Of a DNA stretch of 64,000 bases, positions 43,301-55,430 are shown one piece after another (position 1 is the stretch's first letter; each line of letters starts with the position of its first letter). Below the pieces are notes generated by a model, which was given only the letters and a program-made list of their open reading frames with translations, ran no database searches and had not been told where the DNA came from. The stretch lies in the NCBI GenBank assembly GCA_011033025.1, contig WFMF01000340.1, forward strand, positions 62,001 to 126,000. The letters run 5' to 3'. The DNA is from Beroe forskalii. Lineage: Eukaryota; Ctenophora; Nuda; Beroida; Beroidae. A program made the position numbers and the translations under genes.

Positions 43301-46300
43301 TGTCACAAAACTGTCACAAATGTGTCACAAGTCTCGTGCTATGAGACTTGGGGATTTGAGGCGATATACGACTCCCTAACCTATTATTATGGTCAGATAA
43401 CATATTTGAGAGTTTCTGGAGGCCAACAGAAGCATTTCCAACCCTCGGCCACGCCCAAATCCCAAGTCTCATAAATGCGCGAAAAGTGTCACAAATCTGT
43501 AACAAGCTATGAGACTTGGGATTTTAAGGCGAAATATCACTCCAAAACACAATATTATGGTGGGATAACATATTTGAGAGTTTCTGGAGGCCAACAGAAG
43601 CATTTCCAACCCTCGGCCACGCCCAAATCCCAAGTCTCATTAATGCGCGAAAACTGTCACAAATGTGTCACAAGTCTCGTGCTATGAGACTTGGAGATTT
43701 GAGGCGATATACGACTCCCTAACCTATTATTATGGTCAGATAACATATTTGAGAGTTTCTGGAGGCCAACAGAAGCATTTCCAACCCTCGGCCACGCCCG
43801 AATCCCAAGTCTCATAAATGCGCGAAAAGTGTCACAAATGTGTCACAAGTTTCGTGCTATGAGACTTGGAGATTTGAGGCGATATACGACTCCCTAACCT
43901 ATTATTATGGTCAGATAACATATTTGAGAGTTTCTGGAGGCCAACAGAAGCATTTCCAACCCTCGGCCACGCCCGAATCCCAAGTCTCATAAATGCGCGA
44001 AAAGTGTCACAAATCTGTCACAAGCTATGAGACTTGGGATTTTGAGGCGAAATATCACTCCAAAACACAATATTATGGTGGGATAACATATTTGAGAGTT
44101 TCTGGAGGCCAACAGAAGCATTTCCAACCCTCGGCCACGCCCCCAAGTCCCAAGTCTCATAAATGCGCGAAAACTGTCACAAATGTGTCACAAGTCTCGT
44201 GCTATGAGACTTGGGGATTTGAGGCGATATACGACTCCCTAACCTATTATTATGGTCAGATAACATATTTGAGAGTTTCTGGAGGCCAACAGAAGCATTT
44301 CCAACCCTCGGCCACGCCCAAATCCCAAGTCTCATAAATGCGCGAAAAGTGTCACAAATCTGTAACAAGCTATGAGACTTGGGATTTTAAGGCGAAATAT
44401 CACTCCAAAACACAATATTATGGTGGGATAACATATTTGAGAGTTTCTGGAGGCTAACAGAAGCATTTCAGACCCTCGGCCATGCCCAAATCCCAAGTCT
44501 CATAAATGCGCGAAAACTGTCACAAATGTGTCACAAGTCTCGTGCTATGAGACTTGGGGATTTGAGGCGATATACGACTCCCTAACCTATTATTATGGTC
44601 AGATAACATATTTGAGAGTTTCTGGAGGCCAACAGAAGCATTTCCAACCCTCGGCCACGCCCGAATCCCAAGTCTCATAAATGTGCGAAAAGTGTCACAA
44701 ATGTGTCACAAGTCTCGTGCTATGAGACTTGGAGATTTGAGGCGATATACGACTCCCTAACCTATTATTATGGTCAGATAACATATTTGAGAGTTCCTGG
44801 AGGCCAACAGAAGCATTTCAACCCTCAATACCCGAATCCCAAGTCTCATAAATGCGCGAAAAGTGTCACAAATCTGTCACAAGCTATGAGACTTGGGATT
44901 TTGAGGCGAAATATCACTCCAAAACACAATATTATGGTGGGATAACATATTTGAGAGTTTCTGGTGGCCAACAGAAGCATTTCCAACCCTCGGCCACGCC
45001 CAAATCCCAAGTCTCATAAATGCGCGAAAACTGTCACAAATGTGTCACAAGTCTCGTGCTATGAGACTTGGGGATTTGAGGCGCTATACGACTCCCTAAC
45101 CTATTATTATGGTGAGATAACATATTTGAGAGTTTCTGGAGGCCAACAGAAGCATTTCCAACCCTCGGCCACGCCCAAATCCCAAGTCTCATAAATGCGC
45201 GAAAAGTGTCACAAATCTGTCACAAGCTATGAGACTTGGGATTTTGAGGCGAAATATCACTCAAAACACAATATTATGGTGGGATAACATATTTGAGAGT
45301 TTCTGGAGGCCAACAGAAGCATTTCCAACCTCGGCCACGCCCAAATCCCAAGTCTCATAAATGCGCGAAAACTGTCACAAATGTGTCACAAGTCTCGTGC
45401 TATGAGACTTGGGGATTTGAGGCGATATACGACTCTAACCTATTATTATGGTCAGATAACATATTTGAGAGTTTCTTGAGGCCAACAGAAGCATTTCCAA
45501 CCCTCGGCCACGCCCAAATCCCAAGTCTCATAAATGCGCGAAAACTGTCACAAATCTGTTTCCCGCCCTGGCCAGGGCGGTAACCCCCCGCGGTAATAGA
45601 AAAGACTGGCCAGGGGTATAAGTTAGAGATTTGAGTGTCACAGGGTGATATAATAAGATATAATAAGATAGATCATGATAATTAGGAGCAAAGTTATAAA
45701 GCCGAGATCTCAAGAACGGGATATGGTAGAGCCATGATCGAGGTCAGGTTTTGTTGATCTAAGATGGGAAAATGTTATAGGCTATAAGAGAAGTTCTGGT
45801 GACGTCATTTTCACGTCACTATGACGTCATCAACTTAGCGAAATTTATTTCTATTTTAGCGAAAATAGGCTATTTTCGAGCGCATTTTTCACCAAGAAGG
45901 AATGGAGATAGCTGTCTGATTTTTCAGAATGATTTTTAGCAAATTTAAAGAGCTTTCAGAAAATCATATGGATCATTGGGCTATCTCGATTTTTCATCGA
46001 GATATACGCGATTTTCTAAGGTACGGTGAAAAATCGATTTCCAAATTATAGGACAAAACTTAAACTGAGTGAGATGTCAAGAATTACGACTTATCTTGAG
46101 ATGAGACCGATCAAAGTATGTTGTACTAAGGCGGAATTGTGTGATAGGCTATATGGGAAGTTGGTTTGAGCCTATTTGGGTGCTGTGATGACGTCATCAA
46201 AATCGCGTAAAACCACTAAAATAGCGTATTTTGCGATAGAACGCTATTTTGCGCTACTTTGGACTTCTCTAACTCAAAGAGTTTTCATCGGATTATGTTT

Positions 46301-46536
46301 TACTTTGATTTGCTGCTTTTGAACCTTGAGATTTAGCTATAAAACGAGTTTCAGGGCGATTGGTCGTAGATTGTTGTCCTGCGAGGCTTCTAAAAATTGA
46401 ACTGCAAATTGATTGAAATTATGTTTATGACAAAAATTTGTACTGTAGTCCTATTCTGTGATACGATGGTGAACTGATAATGGTTTCTTTATGTCTCGCA
46501 GTGAATTGGGATAAGAAATATACGATGGACTAGTGA

Positions 46537-47040
46537 ATCACGTGAGTTCACGCGGACGATTTGTAGAAATTAGGGGATTTGAAGAAATTGATATCTACAC
46601 GGGATTTTCGACATGATCACGTTGAAATGAGTTTAAATACGACTAATGCACGTGAAATTAGATCTGGTTGCTACATTTCAGCACGTGAGTACACGCGGAC
46701 CTTTTGTAGAAATAAGGGGATTCGAAGAAATTGATATTTACAAGAGATCTTCGACTTGATTATGTTGAAATGAGTTCAAATACGACTTATGCACGTGAAA
46801 TTAGATCTGGTTGCTATATTTCAGCACGTGAGTTCACGTGGACGATTTGTAGAAATTAAGAAATATATCAATTCTAGTAATTCCAAGTTAGAATAACGTA
46901 GTTTGGGACTTCGTCTGGGTAAGTTGCGTGGATTAGACTTGCATGTGGGCTAGTTACGTGGGTTCGGACTACATAAGGGCAAGTTACGTGGGTCCAAACT
47001 GCCTTTGGGCAAGTAACATGGGTTCAAACTACATACATCT
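46537..47040 (+). repeat. Two tandem arrays inside the satellite insertion
   Basis: About 46537-46860 has two and a bit copies of a ~143-bp unit with CACGTGAGTTCACGCGGAC and TTAGATCTGGTTGCTA. About 46915-47040 has four drifting ~36-bp units with GGGCAAGTTACGTGGGT. Confidence 0.75.
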
Positions 47041-47047
47041 GTCATAT

Positions 47048-47188
47048 CACCACCAAAATAGTTGGACGGTTGGTCTAGTAACCCCGCGGGTTTGGATGTG
47101 ACAACGGAACCTGAAAAGAGACAAAATGGGCTGATCACATCCAAACCAGCGGGGGGTTACTAGACCAACCGTCCAACGGTTTTGGTGG
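47048..47188. repeat. Hairpin with ~55-bp arms at the right end of the insertion
   Basis: CACCACCAAAATAGTTGGAC at 47048 and TTGGTCTAGTAACCCC pair with their near-complements ending at 47188; the loop is about 35 nt. It could be a separate MITE or a terminal structure of the insertion. Confidence 0.75.
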
Positions 47189-48055
47189 TGTAACAAGCTA
47201 TGAGACTTGGGATTTTAAGGCGAAATATCACTCCAAAACACAATATTATGGTGGGATAACATATTTGAGAGTTTCTGAGGCCAACAGAAGCATTTCAACC
47301 CTCGGCCACGCCCAAATCCCAAGTCTCATAAATGCGCGAAAACTGTCACAAATGTGTCACAAGTCTCGTGCTATGAGACTTGGGGGATTTGAGGCGATAT
47401 ACGACTCCCCTAACCTATTATTATGGTCAGATAACATATTTGAGAGTTTCTGGAGGCCAACAGAAGCATTTCCAACCCTCGGCCACGCCCAAATCCCTAG
47501 TCTCATAAATGTGCAAAACTGTCACAAATGTGTCACAAGTCTCGTGTGCTATGAGACTTGGGGATTTGAAACGATATAATGACTCTAACCTATTATTATG
47601 GTCAGATAACATATTTGAGAGTTTATGGAGGCCAACAGAAGCATTTCCAAGCCTCGGCCACGCCCGAATCCCAAGTCTCATAAATGCGCGAAAAGTGTCA
47701 CAAATCTGTCACAAGCTATGAGACTTGGGATTTTGAGGCGAAATATCACTCCAAAACACAATATTATGGTGGGATAACATATTTGAGAGTTTCTGGAGGC
47801 CAACAGAAGCATTTCCAACCCTCGGCCACGCCCAAATCCCAAGTCTCATAAATGCGCGAAAACTGTCACAAATGTGTCACAAGTCTCGTATATGAGACTT
47901 GGGATTTGAGGCGCTATACGACTCTAACCCATTATTATGGTGAGATAAATATATTTGAGAGTTTCTGAGGCCAACAGAAGTGCATTTCCAACCCTCGAAG
48001 CCGCCCAAATCCCAAGTCTCATAAATGCGCTGAAAGTGTCACAAATCTGTCGGGT

Positions 48056-49430
48056 AATCCCCAAAATCTCCCTCTAAAGGCCCCAAGGTCTAAAAAAACA
48101 AAAATTCAAATTTGTACCCCCCGGGAAGGGGAAAATTTGGGGGGTTTTTTAAGAAATAAAAAAGGGAACCCCAATTAAAAAAGAACAATAGATGCGGGAA
48201 AAAATTTTTAAAAAAAATTTCACAGGTCAAAACAATAAAAAAAGGAAAAAACCCCCGGCGAGCAAATTTTATTTTTTTTGATTAAAATCTTTAAAAAGAA
48301 AATTGAAAAAAAGAATAAAATTAAACCAAAGACCAAAAAAAAGGAAATTTTTTCGTTTAATTCGGGTAAAAACGAATGAAAGATAAAAAAAGATTTTTTT
48401 GTTTAACAGCCCTGGTTTTAAACCCCCAATTTCAACTCCCCGGGAATTTTACCCGGAATTTTTCCTCCCGGAATTTTCCTCCATTGGGAAGACCCCCCGG
48501 GGGAAAAGTTTAAAAGGGAAACTCTTGGGTTTCCACACGGGGAAACCACCCAGGAGTTCCCCAAAACGGGAGTTTTCCTCCCGGGAATTTTCAAACCCGG
48601 GGGGAACTGGGAAGTTTCCTAAAAAACCCCCTTGGTTTGGGAATTGAAAAGGACAAAAGGGAAAGAAAAAATGGAAAAGGAGGGGGGAAACCCTTGTGGG
48701 GAAAACGATAAGAACGGCCCCTAGGGGTAAATAAGGTGGCAAATAAACCCAAAATGACAATTTCCTGGGAGGGAAGTGGGGAAGGGTTTTCTTTTGGGAT
48801 AAACCGTGGAGCAAAAAGGGAAACCCCCACCGATTAATTTCCCAAACGGGGGAAAAAATTTAAAAAACCCCCGGAAAAATTAACTAAAGAGTAAAAATTG
48901 GGGAAGATCAAAAAAAGGGCCCAAAAATTTTGTTTTCAAAAAATTTAATTAAAAAAATTTGGGGAACCAAAACCCCAACTATTTTTTAAAGGGGGAAAGG
49001 GGGCTTTTGGGGGGGGTGATTCGGGGGGGTTTTCAAAAAGGAGGAGAGGGGTTTTTGGACGGGGGGTGTTCTGTAAAATTCCCCCCAAAATAGGGAAGAA
49101 AGGAGGAGGGGGTGGAAGTGGGGGATAAAAAAAGGATGGGGAAAAGGTGGAGGGGGGGGGAAGAGGGGGAAAATTTAAAAATTTCCGGAGAAAATCTAAA
49201 ATTAAAGGGGTAATTTTGGGGGGGGATAAACAACGTTTTTTAACCCTTGGGGAATTTGGTTTGGCTTGGGGGGGGAAATCCTTACCAGGGCCCCTGTTTT
49301 TCATGGGGGGAAAAATCAAAAATCCACTTAAAGTGGTTTTTCTCGGGGGGGGGAATAATAAAACCCCGGAGGGGTTTAAATTTTGCCCTCTTTAGGGGGG
49401 AAGTAAAACTGGGGAAGTCCAGGGCACCCG
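48056..49430. other. Homopolymer-dominated sequence, probably poor assembly
   Basis: Runs of A, G, C and T with little other structure and no resemblance to the flanks. The satellite unit just before it already shows many small indels. It reads like unpolished long-read sequence. Open frames here (for example Pro/Phe-rich ones on the minus strand) should not be annotated. Confidence 0.6.
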
Positions 49431-52400
49431 GGGGGGAAAAGGGGGGGGGGAAAAGGGTACCAAGTACGGGAGGGGGGCCGGGAGGAGGGGTGGGAAAACA
49501 AGTACCTGGGGGGAGGACTGTGAGTGAAGGGTGGTCATGTGGGGGGGGGATAAGAAAACAAGTACCTAGAGGGATTTGTGAGTGTGGGGGGGGTCATGGG
49601 GGGGATAAGTCCAACAAGTACCTAGAGGGACTGTGGGGTGGGGGGTGGCATGTGGGGGGGGATAAGTAAAACAAGTACCTGGAAAAGGGGATGTGGGGGG
49701 TGGTCAGGGGGGGGGAAAAGGGCACAAGTCCCTTTGGAGGAAAAAGGAAAACCCCTTGAGGTTTCAGGGAAAAAAGGGGGGGAAGGTTTCCAACAATTTT
49801 CCCCCCGGGGAAAAGGAACCCGGGGAAAGTTAAGGGGGTTCAAGGAGGGGATTTAGTACAAATAATTACCTGGAAAAAGCCCCTTTGGGGGTTTGGGGGT
49901 CCCCGTGGGGGGTTTTTTACAACCAAGTTACCGGAAAGAAAAAAGGACCTGATTTTGAATGGTAAAATGGGGGGGTAAATAAAAAAAAAGAAACCCTGGG
50001 GGAGGAACAAAAAGGTTTTTGTGGGTTGAAAATAGGGGGGGAAAATACACAAGTACCTGGAGAGAGGACTGTGGGTGCGGTGGACATGTAGGGGGGGATA
50101 AGCACAACAAGCAATCTGGAGAGAGGACTGTGAGTGGGGTGGTCATGTAGGGGGATAAGGCCAACAAGTACCTGGAGAGAGGACTGTGAGTGTAGGGGTG
50201 GTCATGTAGGGGGGATAAGTACAACAAGTACCTGGAGAGAGGACTCTGAGTGTAGGTGGTCATGGGGGGGAGGCACAACAAGTACCTGGAGAGAGGACTG
50301 TGAGTGTAGCGGTGGCTGTAGGGGGGGGATAAGTACAACAAGTACCTGAGAGAGACTGTGAGGGTGGGTGGTCATGGGGGGGTAAGGCCAACAAGTACCT
50401 GGAGAGAGACTGGGGGTGGGTGGACATGTAGGGGGGGATGCCAACAAGTACCTGGAGAGGACTGTGGGTGTGGGGTGGCCGCGGGGGGGGATAAGTACAA
50501 CAAGTACCTGGAGAGGACCGTGAGTGGGGTGGTCATGGGGGGGATAAGCACAACAAGGTACCTGGAGAGGACTGGGGAGTGAAGGGTGGTCATGTAGGGG
50601 GGGGATGGGCAACAAGTACCTGAGAGAGGACCAGAGTGAAGGTATCATGGGGGGTCAAGTGTGAGGGGGGGATGGTGTACAACAAGTACTGGAGAGAGGA
50701 CTGTGAGTGTGGGTGACATGGGGATAAGTACAACAAGTATCTGGAGAGAGGGACTGTGAGTGTGGGGTGGTCATATAGGGGGGTATAAGCACAACAAGTA
50801 CCTAGAGAGAGGACTGGTGAGTGTGGGGTGGTCATGTAGGGGGGGAATAAGTAACAACAAGTACCTGGAGAGAGGACTGTGAGGTGGGGTAGTCATATAG
50901 GGGGTGGGGGATAGTACAACAAGTACCTGGAGAGAGACTGTGAGTGTAGGGTGTTTTTGGGGGGGGATAAGTACAACAAGTACCGAGAGAGGACTGTGAG
51001 TGTGGGGTGGTCATGGGGGGGGGATAAGCAATGGGGCACCTGGAGAGAGGACTGTGAGTGTGGGGGGGATAAGTAAAACAAGTACCTGAGAGAGGATCAG
51101 GAGTGTAGGGGGGGATAAGTACAACAAACCTGAGGAGTGACTGTGAGTGAAGGTGGTCATGTAGGGGGGGGGGCAACAAGTACCTGGAGAGAGGACTGTG
51201 AGTGTGGGGTGGTCATGGGGGATAAGAACAACAAGTACCTGGAGAGAGGACTCTGAGTGGGGTGGTCATGTTGGGGGGATAAGTACAAGTACCTGAGAGA
51301 GAGGACTGTGAGTGTGGGGTGGTCATGTAGGGGGGATAAGTACAACAAATACCTGAGAGAGGACTGTGAGTGTAGGTGGCTCGTAGGGGGATAAGTACAA
51401 CAAGTATCTGAGAGAGGTCTGTGAGTGTGGGGTGGTCATGTAGGGGGGGATAAGGCCAACAGCAATTCTGAGAGAGGACTGTGAGTGTGGGGTGGTAAAT
51501 GGTCAATGGTCATGTAGGGGGGGGATAAGTACAACAAGGTACCTAGAGAGAGGACTGTGAGTGGGGGTGGTAGGGGGGGAACAACAATTACCTGGGAGAG
51601 AGGACTTATGTGGGGGTGGTCATGGGGGGGGATGGCAAAAAGGGGTCCCTGGAGGGACTGGGGTAAAGGGGGTAGGGGGGATGGACAAAAGGCCCTGGAG
51701 GGGGGCCCGGAGGGGGGTGGGGTAAGGATGGGGGGGAAAACAACAAGTACCGGGGAAGAGGCGGGGTTTTGGGGGTGGTCATGGGGGGGAAAAAAATACC
51801 TAAAGGGGAAACTGGGGGGGGGGGCCCCGAGGGGGGGGGGAAAAAAACAAAAAGGAGGACGGAGTGTGGTGGTCTTGGGGGGGAAAACAACATCCCGGAG
51901 AGGGACTTTTGGGGGGGTGGTCATGGGGGGAAAACAACAAGCCTGGGGGGACTGGGGGTGGGGGGGAAAAATAAAAGACCGAGGGGGGGGAGGGGGAGGT
52001 AGGGGGAATTGGAAAGGGGGGCTGGGGGGGAAAAGAAAGTACCTGGAGGGACGTGAGTGTGGGGGGGGGGGGGGGGAAAAAAAAAAAGGAGGGGGACGGG
52101 AGGGGGGGTGGTCATGGGGGGGGAAAAAAACAAGCCCGGAGAAGGGGTGAGTGGGGGGGTTTAAAAAGGGGGGGGAAAAAATTTGGGGGTCGGGGGGGGT
52201 CAGGGGGGAAAAAAGGGGCCCGGGGGGGGGGGGGGGGGGGAAATTCAATGGTCATGAGGGGGGGGGGGAAAAAAGTTTAAAATGGGATGGGGGTGGCAGG
52301 GGGGGGAAAAAGAACAAGACCTGGGGGAATTTATTTGGAGGGGGTATGTGGGGGTCAAATAGGAAAGGGGGAAACGTTAAGGGTGGCAGTGGGGGGGGGG

Positions 52401-52850
52401 CAAAAAGGGGGAAGGACATTGGGGGCATGGGGGGGATGGGAAAATCCCCAAAAAAAACTGGAGGGGGGGTTTGGGGGGAAAAAGAAAAAGTCCCAAAAGT
52501 CCCGGGGTGGGGGGGGGGTAATTCATGGGGGGGGGGAAAGTCAAAAATTTAAAAGGGATTGGGGGGTTGGCTGTAGGGGGGGAAACAACAAGTACCTGGA
52601 GAGAGGACTGTGAGTGTGAGGTGGTCATGTGGGGGGGGGTAAGCAACAAGTACCTGGAGAGAGACTGTGAGTGAAGGTGGTCATGTAGGGGGGGGATAAG
52701 TACAACAAGTGCCTGGAGAGAGGACTGTGAGTGGGGTGGTCATGTGGGGGATAAGTGCCAAGTACCTAGAGAGAGGACTGTGAGTGTGGGGTGGTCATGT
52801 AGGGGGGGAATAAGTACAACAAGTACCTGGAGAGAGGACTTAGTAAGGGT
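49430..52850 (+). repeat. 60-bp G-rich minisatellite, partly degraded
   Basis: More than 50 units. Each contains ACAACAAGTACCTGGAGAGA, GGACTGTGAGTGTGGGGTGG and TCATGTAGGGGGGGATAAGT (60 bp in total). A run of five to nine G recurs in each. Because 60 is divisible by three, frames stay open on both strands without any gene. At 49700-50040 and 51580-52570 the units dissolve into G/A homopolymers, probably sequencing error. Confidence 0.85.
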
Positions 52851-52984
52851 ACGACTGTAACCCCCTGTGAACTAAATAGTTAAGTAGGTCTGAGAACGTT
52901 TTTCGGTAGTTCATAGTCCCCAGATTCACCAAAAAAAGATCACCGGATTCCGAGTTGGGAAGCCCTTTTTGGACCCCTTTTCTC

Positions 52985-53530
52985 CCGAATTGGGGCAAAA
53001 ACTTCGACTGCCAATATCTCAGCTTCTGATTGAGATACAGGCCACTTCGTTACACCAAGCTATGCAGGACGAGCACATCATAGGCGGCGGAGCATAGTTT
53101 CAAAGTTGTCAACCCCTTAATTTTGGAGCGGACGAAAAACCTCTTTAGCCCTACGCTGCAACCCCAAAATTGCCCTTTTAATAAATAGAATCTGAAGGAC
53201 CTAGAGAACTCAACGAGGACACTAATCTATGCAGAATCATCACATTATGGGGGGTAGAACATGGTTTCAAAGCCCTAACACCTTTAGTTTCAGAGTTATG
53301 GACGAAAAACCCCTTTTTAGCCCTACGCGTAGCCCCAAAATTGCCCCTATTTAATATATAAAATCTGAAGGTCGTAGAGAACTGAACGAGGACTCTGGCC
53401 TATGCAGAATCATCACATTATGGGGAAGAACATGGTTTCAAAGTCCTTCACCCTTTTGTTCTTGAGTGATGAACTAAAAACCCCATTTTCAGCCCTATTG
53501 GTAACTACAAAATAGTCCTTTTTCTGTGAA
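52985..53530 (+). repeat. ~180-bp tandem repeat, about three copies
   Basis: Blocks CTGAAGGACCTAGAGAACT and CTGAAGGTCGTAGAGAACT lie 178 bp apart (about 53191 and 53369). TGCAGAATCATCACATTATG and AGCCCTACGC-like words repeat between them. A more diverged copy precedes at about 53020. Not coding. Confidence 0.75.
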
Positions 53531-54125
53531 CGTCATAATTATAAAGCCGAACGATGAAAGGAGTTAATATAATTGAAAATTTTTTATAGATTGAAAATTT
53601 GAAATCGAAAGCATTTGAAAAACTGGACGATGATGCTCGGTGGTATATGACTCTAGGTCGGGGGACTCTAGGTCAGGCCGTCAGGGGACTCTAAGTTTGA
53701 GGAGCCAGGATCAGGCAGTTGGAAGCAAGAATGGTGGTGGAAGCCAACTACTTGATCTAAAAGCGGGCCTCAGCAGCATTGGAGTCAGCAGCATCAGCAG
53801 GGTGGCAGTGAGGTTTAGCAAAGGAGTGAAAGATTGATGGTGTAGAATCTTCCAGTACACTTGCAGCTCCACTTGATACACCTCCAGCTTGTGTTCCACC
53901 TTATAAGGGCTTGCTATCTCTAGAGTAGCCTTGAGCTCAAGAGGAGGGATTTGAAAGTGAAGGTTCTTCCTTGGATGATCTTGATCATGGAAGTGTCTGC
54001 AGAGGAAGGGAGGGTTGGGAGGAGGGAGGGTTGGCTGGGGGATCAGGGTGGTCGTGGAGAGGGGGAGAGTCTGCGTTGAGGACAGCGTTCGCAGCGACAA
54101 GATTTCCAAAAGTAGAGCCGTAGGC
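53531..54125. other. Intergenic, nothing recognised
   Basis: Contains short repeats of CTCTAGGTCAGG and CAGCAGCAT words. A 180-codon open frame on the minus strand (54253-53711) overlaps the LINE on the other strand and is a shadow. Confidence 0.4.
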
Positions 54126-54129
54126 ATAG

Positions 54130-55430
54130 TGTCTGCATAATCATATACGAGGCTTGGTTTGATCAGAAATGTCACACTGCCAGACGTCTTCTGAAAAGAT
54201 CTATTCGCACTGTAGACAAGAATCCTGATAATCAGAGTATCAAAGACCGCCATCGCTTAAATGTCAAAGGCTACCGAGGTATCATTGATACTAAGAAGAA
54301 CAAATTTCTCCAAAACTAAATGATAAGATCAGGAATGGCAGGATCATCTCCTGGAAAGACTTCAAAAGTTAAAGAAATTCAAGAAAAGTGAAGTTCGGCT
54401 GAATGAGTCAGAGCACCTTGAGCCGTTTCAGAAGTTCTATGCAAAGCTTTATTCTGATCATCATCCAACTATTGACAGCCTAACGAAAGAAGCTCTCTTG
54501 AATGATGCTATAGATGCAGCCTCCTCAAGTGCTCCTAACGAAAAGCTGAACAAACCCTTCACTTTGGAAGAGCTTCAAGCTGCTATCAAAGGGCTGAAAT
54601 CTGGCAAAGCTTCATCCTTTGACCATGTCAGCAACGAAATCATCAAAGCTTTCGATAGTAGGCTCCAGAACCTACTCCTCTGCCTCTTCAATACCTGTCT
54701 CAGGCTTGGTGTTTACATCTGGAATCAAAGTGTCATAACACCATTACACAAAAAGGGTGACACTGCAAATCCAGACAATTACAGAGCTATTGCTGTTTGT
54801 AGCTGCTTAGGCAAACTACTGTCCTCTATGCTGTTGAATCGCCTCATAGTCGATCGTGATGCCCACTTCCCCGACCCTGCAAAACCAAGCAGGCTTTTAA
54901 AAGGCAGTCAGTGCAATGATCATATCTTCACCCTTCTCACAATCATGGAAAAATATAAGAAGCTCAAACAAAAGGTGTATGCTGTATTCATTGACCTAAG
55001 AAAGGCTTTTGATCTGGTCTGCCGCCAAGCACTTCTCTTCAAGCTAGCTTGCTATGGCATCAATGGTGGATTCTTTTAACATCATCAAGAACATGTACAG
55101 TAGTTCAAGCGGTCACATTAAAATAAACAATCGGCTGAGCAAGGCCTTTAACATCTCTAAAGGCACAGAACAAGGCCATCCACTTAGCCCAGAACTGTTC
55201 AAGGTGTACTTCCTGAAGTTATCCAACCTCCTCAACGAACTACCAGTGAACTGTCCATCTCTTTCGGGGCTAGCTATTTCTCATTTAGCATGGGCCGATG
55301 ACTTAGTTATTCTTGCTTTTAGACACCAAATCAAAAGCAACTCTCTGTGATCGAAAACTATTGTAATGCTTGGGGTTTAGAGGTCAACATCTCCAAAACA
55401 AAGTTCATGGCTGAATGGTAATGCCCAGAC
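54130..55430 (+). mobile_element. Decayed LINE, third family (GTEQGHPLSPELF type)
   Basis: About 54150-54315 gives endonuclease-RT linker sequence (AWFDQKCHTARRLLKRSIRT). From 54498 the frame reads FTLEELQAAIKGLKSGKASS, ITPLHKKGDTANPDNYRAIA and AVFIDLRKAFDLV, with a frame break near 55075. A second frame continues IIKNMYSSSSGHIKIN, GTEQGHPLSPELFKVYF and LAWADDLVILA. Only the linker and RT fingers/palm survive. Its ADDL motif and linker differ from the other LINEs in the window. Clade uncertain. Confidence 0.85.

Larger units (their letters stand above)
45560..47190. mobile_element. 1.63-kb insertion in the satellite
   Basis: The flanking satellite reads CACAAATCTGT before and TAACAAGCTATGAG after. 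In intact B1 units these join as AAATCTGTAACAAGC, so the segment is a clean insertion with at most a 2-3-bp duplication (GT or TGT). The left end starts with the palindrome CCGCCCTGGCCAGGGCGG; the right end is the hairpin at 47048-47188. No coding region. Family unknown. Confidence 0.75.
43300..48055 (+). repeat. Satellite with five-unit higher-order repeat
   Basis: Eighteen units fall into type A (about 175 bp, CGTGCTATGAGACTTGG, CGATATACGACTCCC) and type B (about 168 bp, CAAGCTATGAGACTTGGG, CGAAATATCACTCC). The order is A B A A B, A B A A B, A B A, insertion, B A A B A. Positions of the shared GGCCAACAGAAGC word repeat every 860-863 bp (43420 to 44281, 43588 to 44451, 43763 to 44624, 43938 to 44801, 44106 to 44966). 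B occurs as B1 (TAACAAGC, TTTTAAGG) and B2 (TCACAAGC, TTTTGAGG) at fixed places. Each junction can fold: AAATCCCAAGTCTCAT against its complement, loop about 35 nt. Open frames are repeat artefacts. Confidence 0.92.

Noticed and set aside
51436-52248. Long Pro/Phe-rich minus-strand frame
   Set aside because: It comes from the G-rich 60-bp array and homopolymer-rich, low-quality sequence.
53711-54253. 180-codon minus-strand frame
   Set aside because: It overlaps LINE sequence on the plus strand and has no recognisable domain or codon bias evidence.
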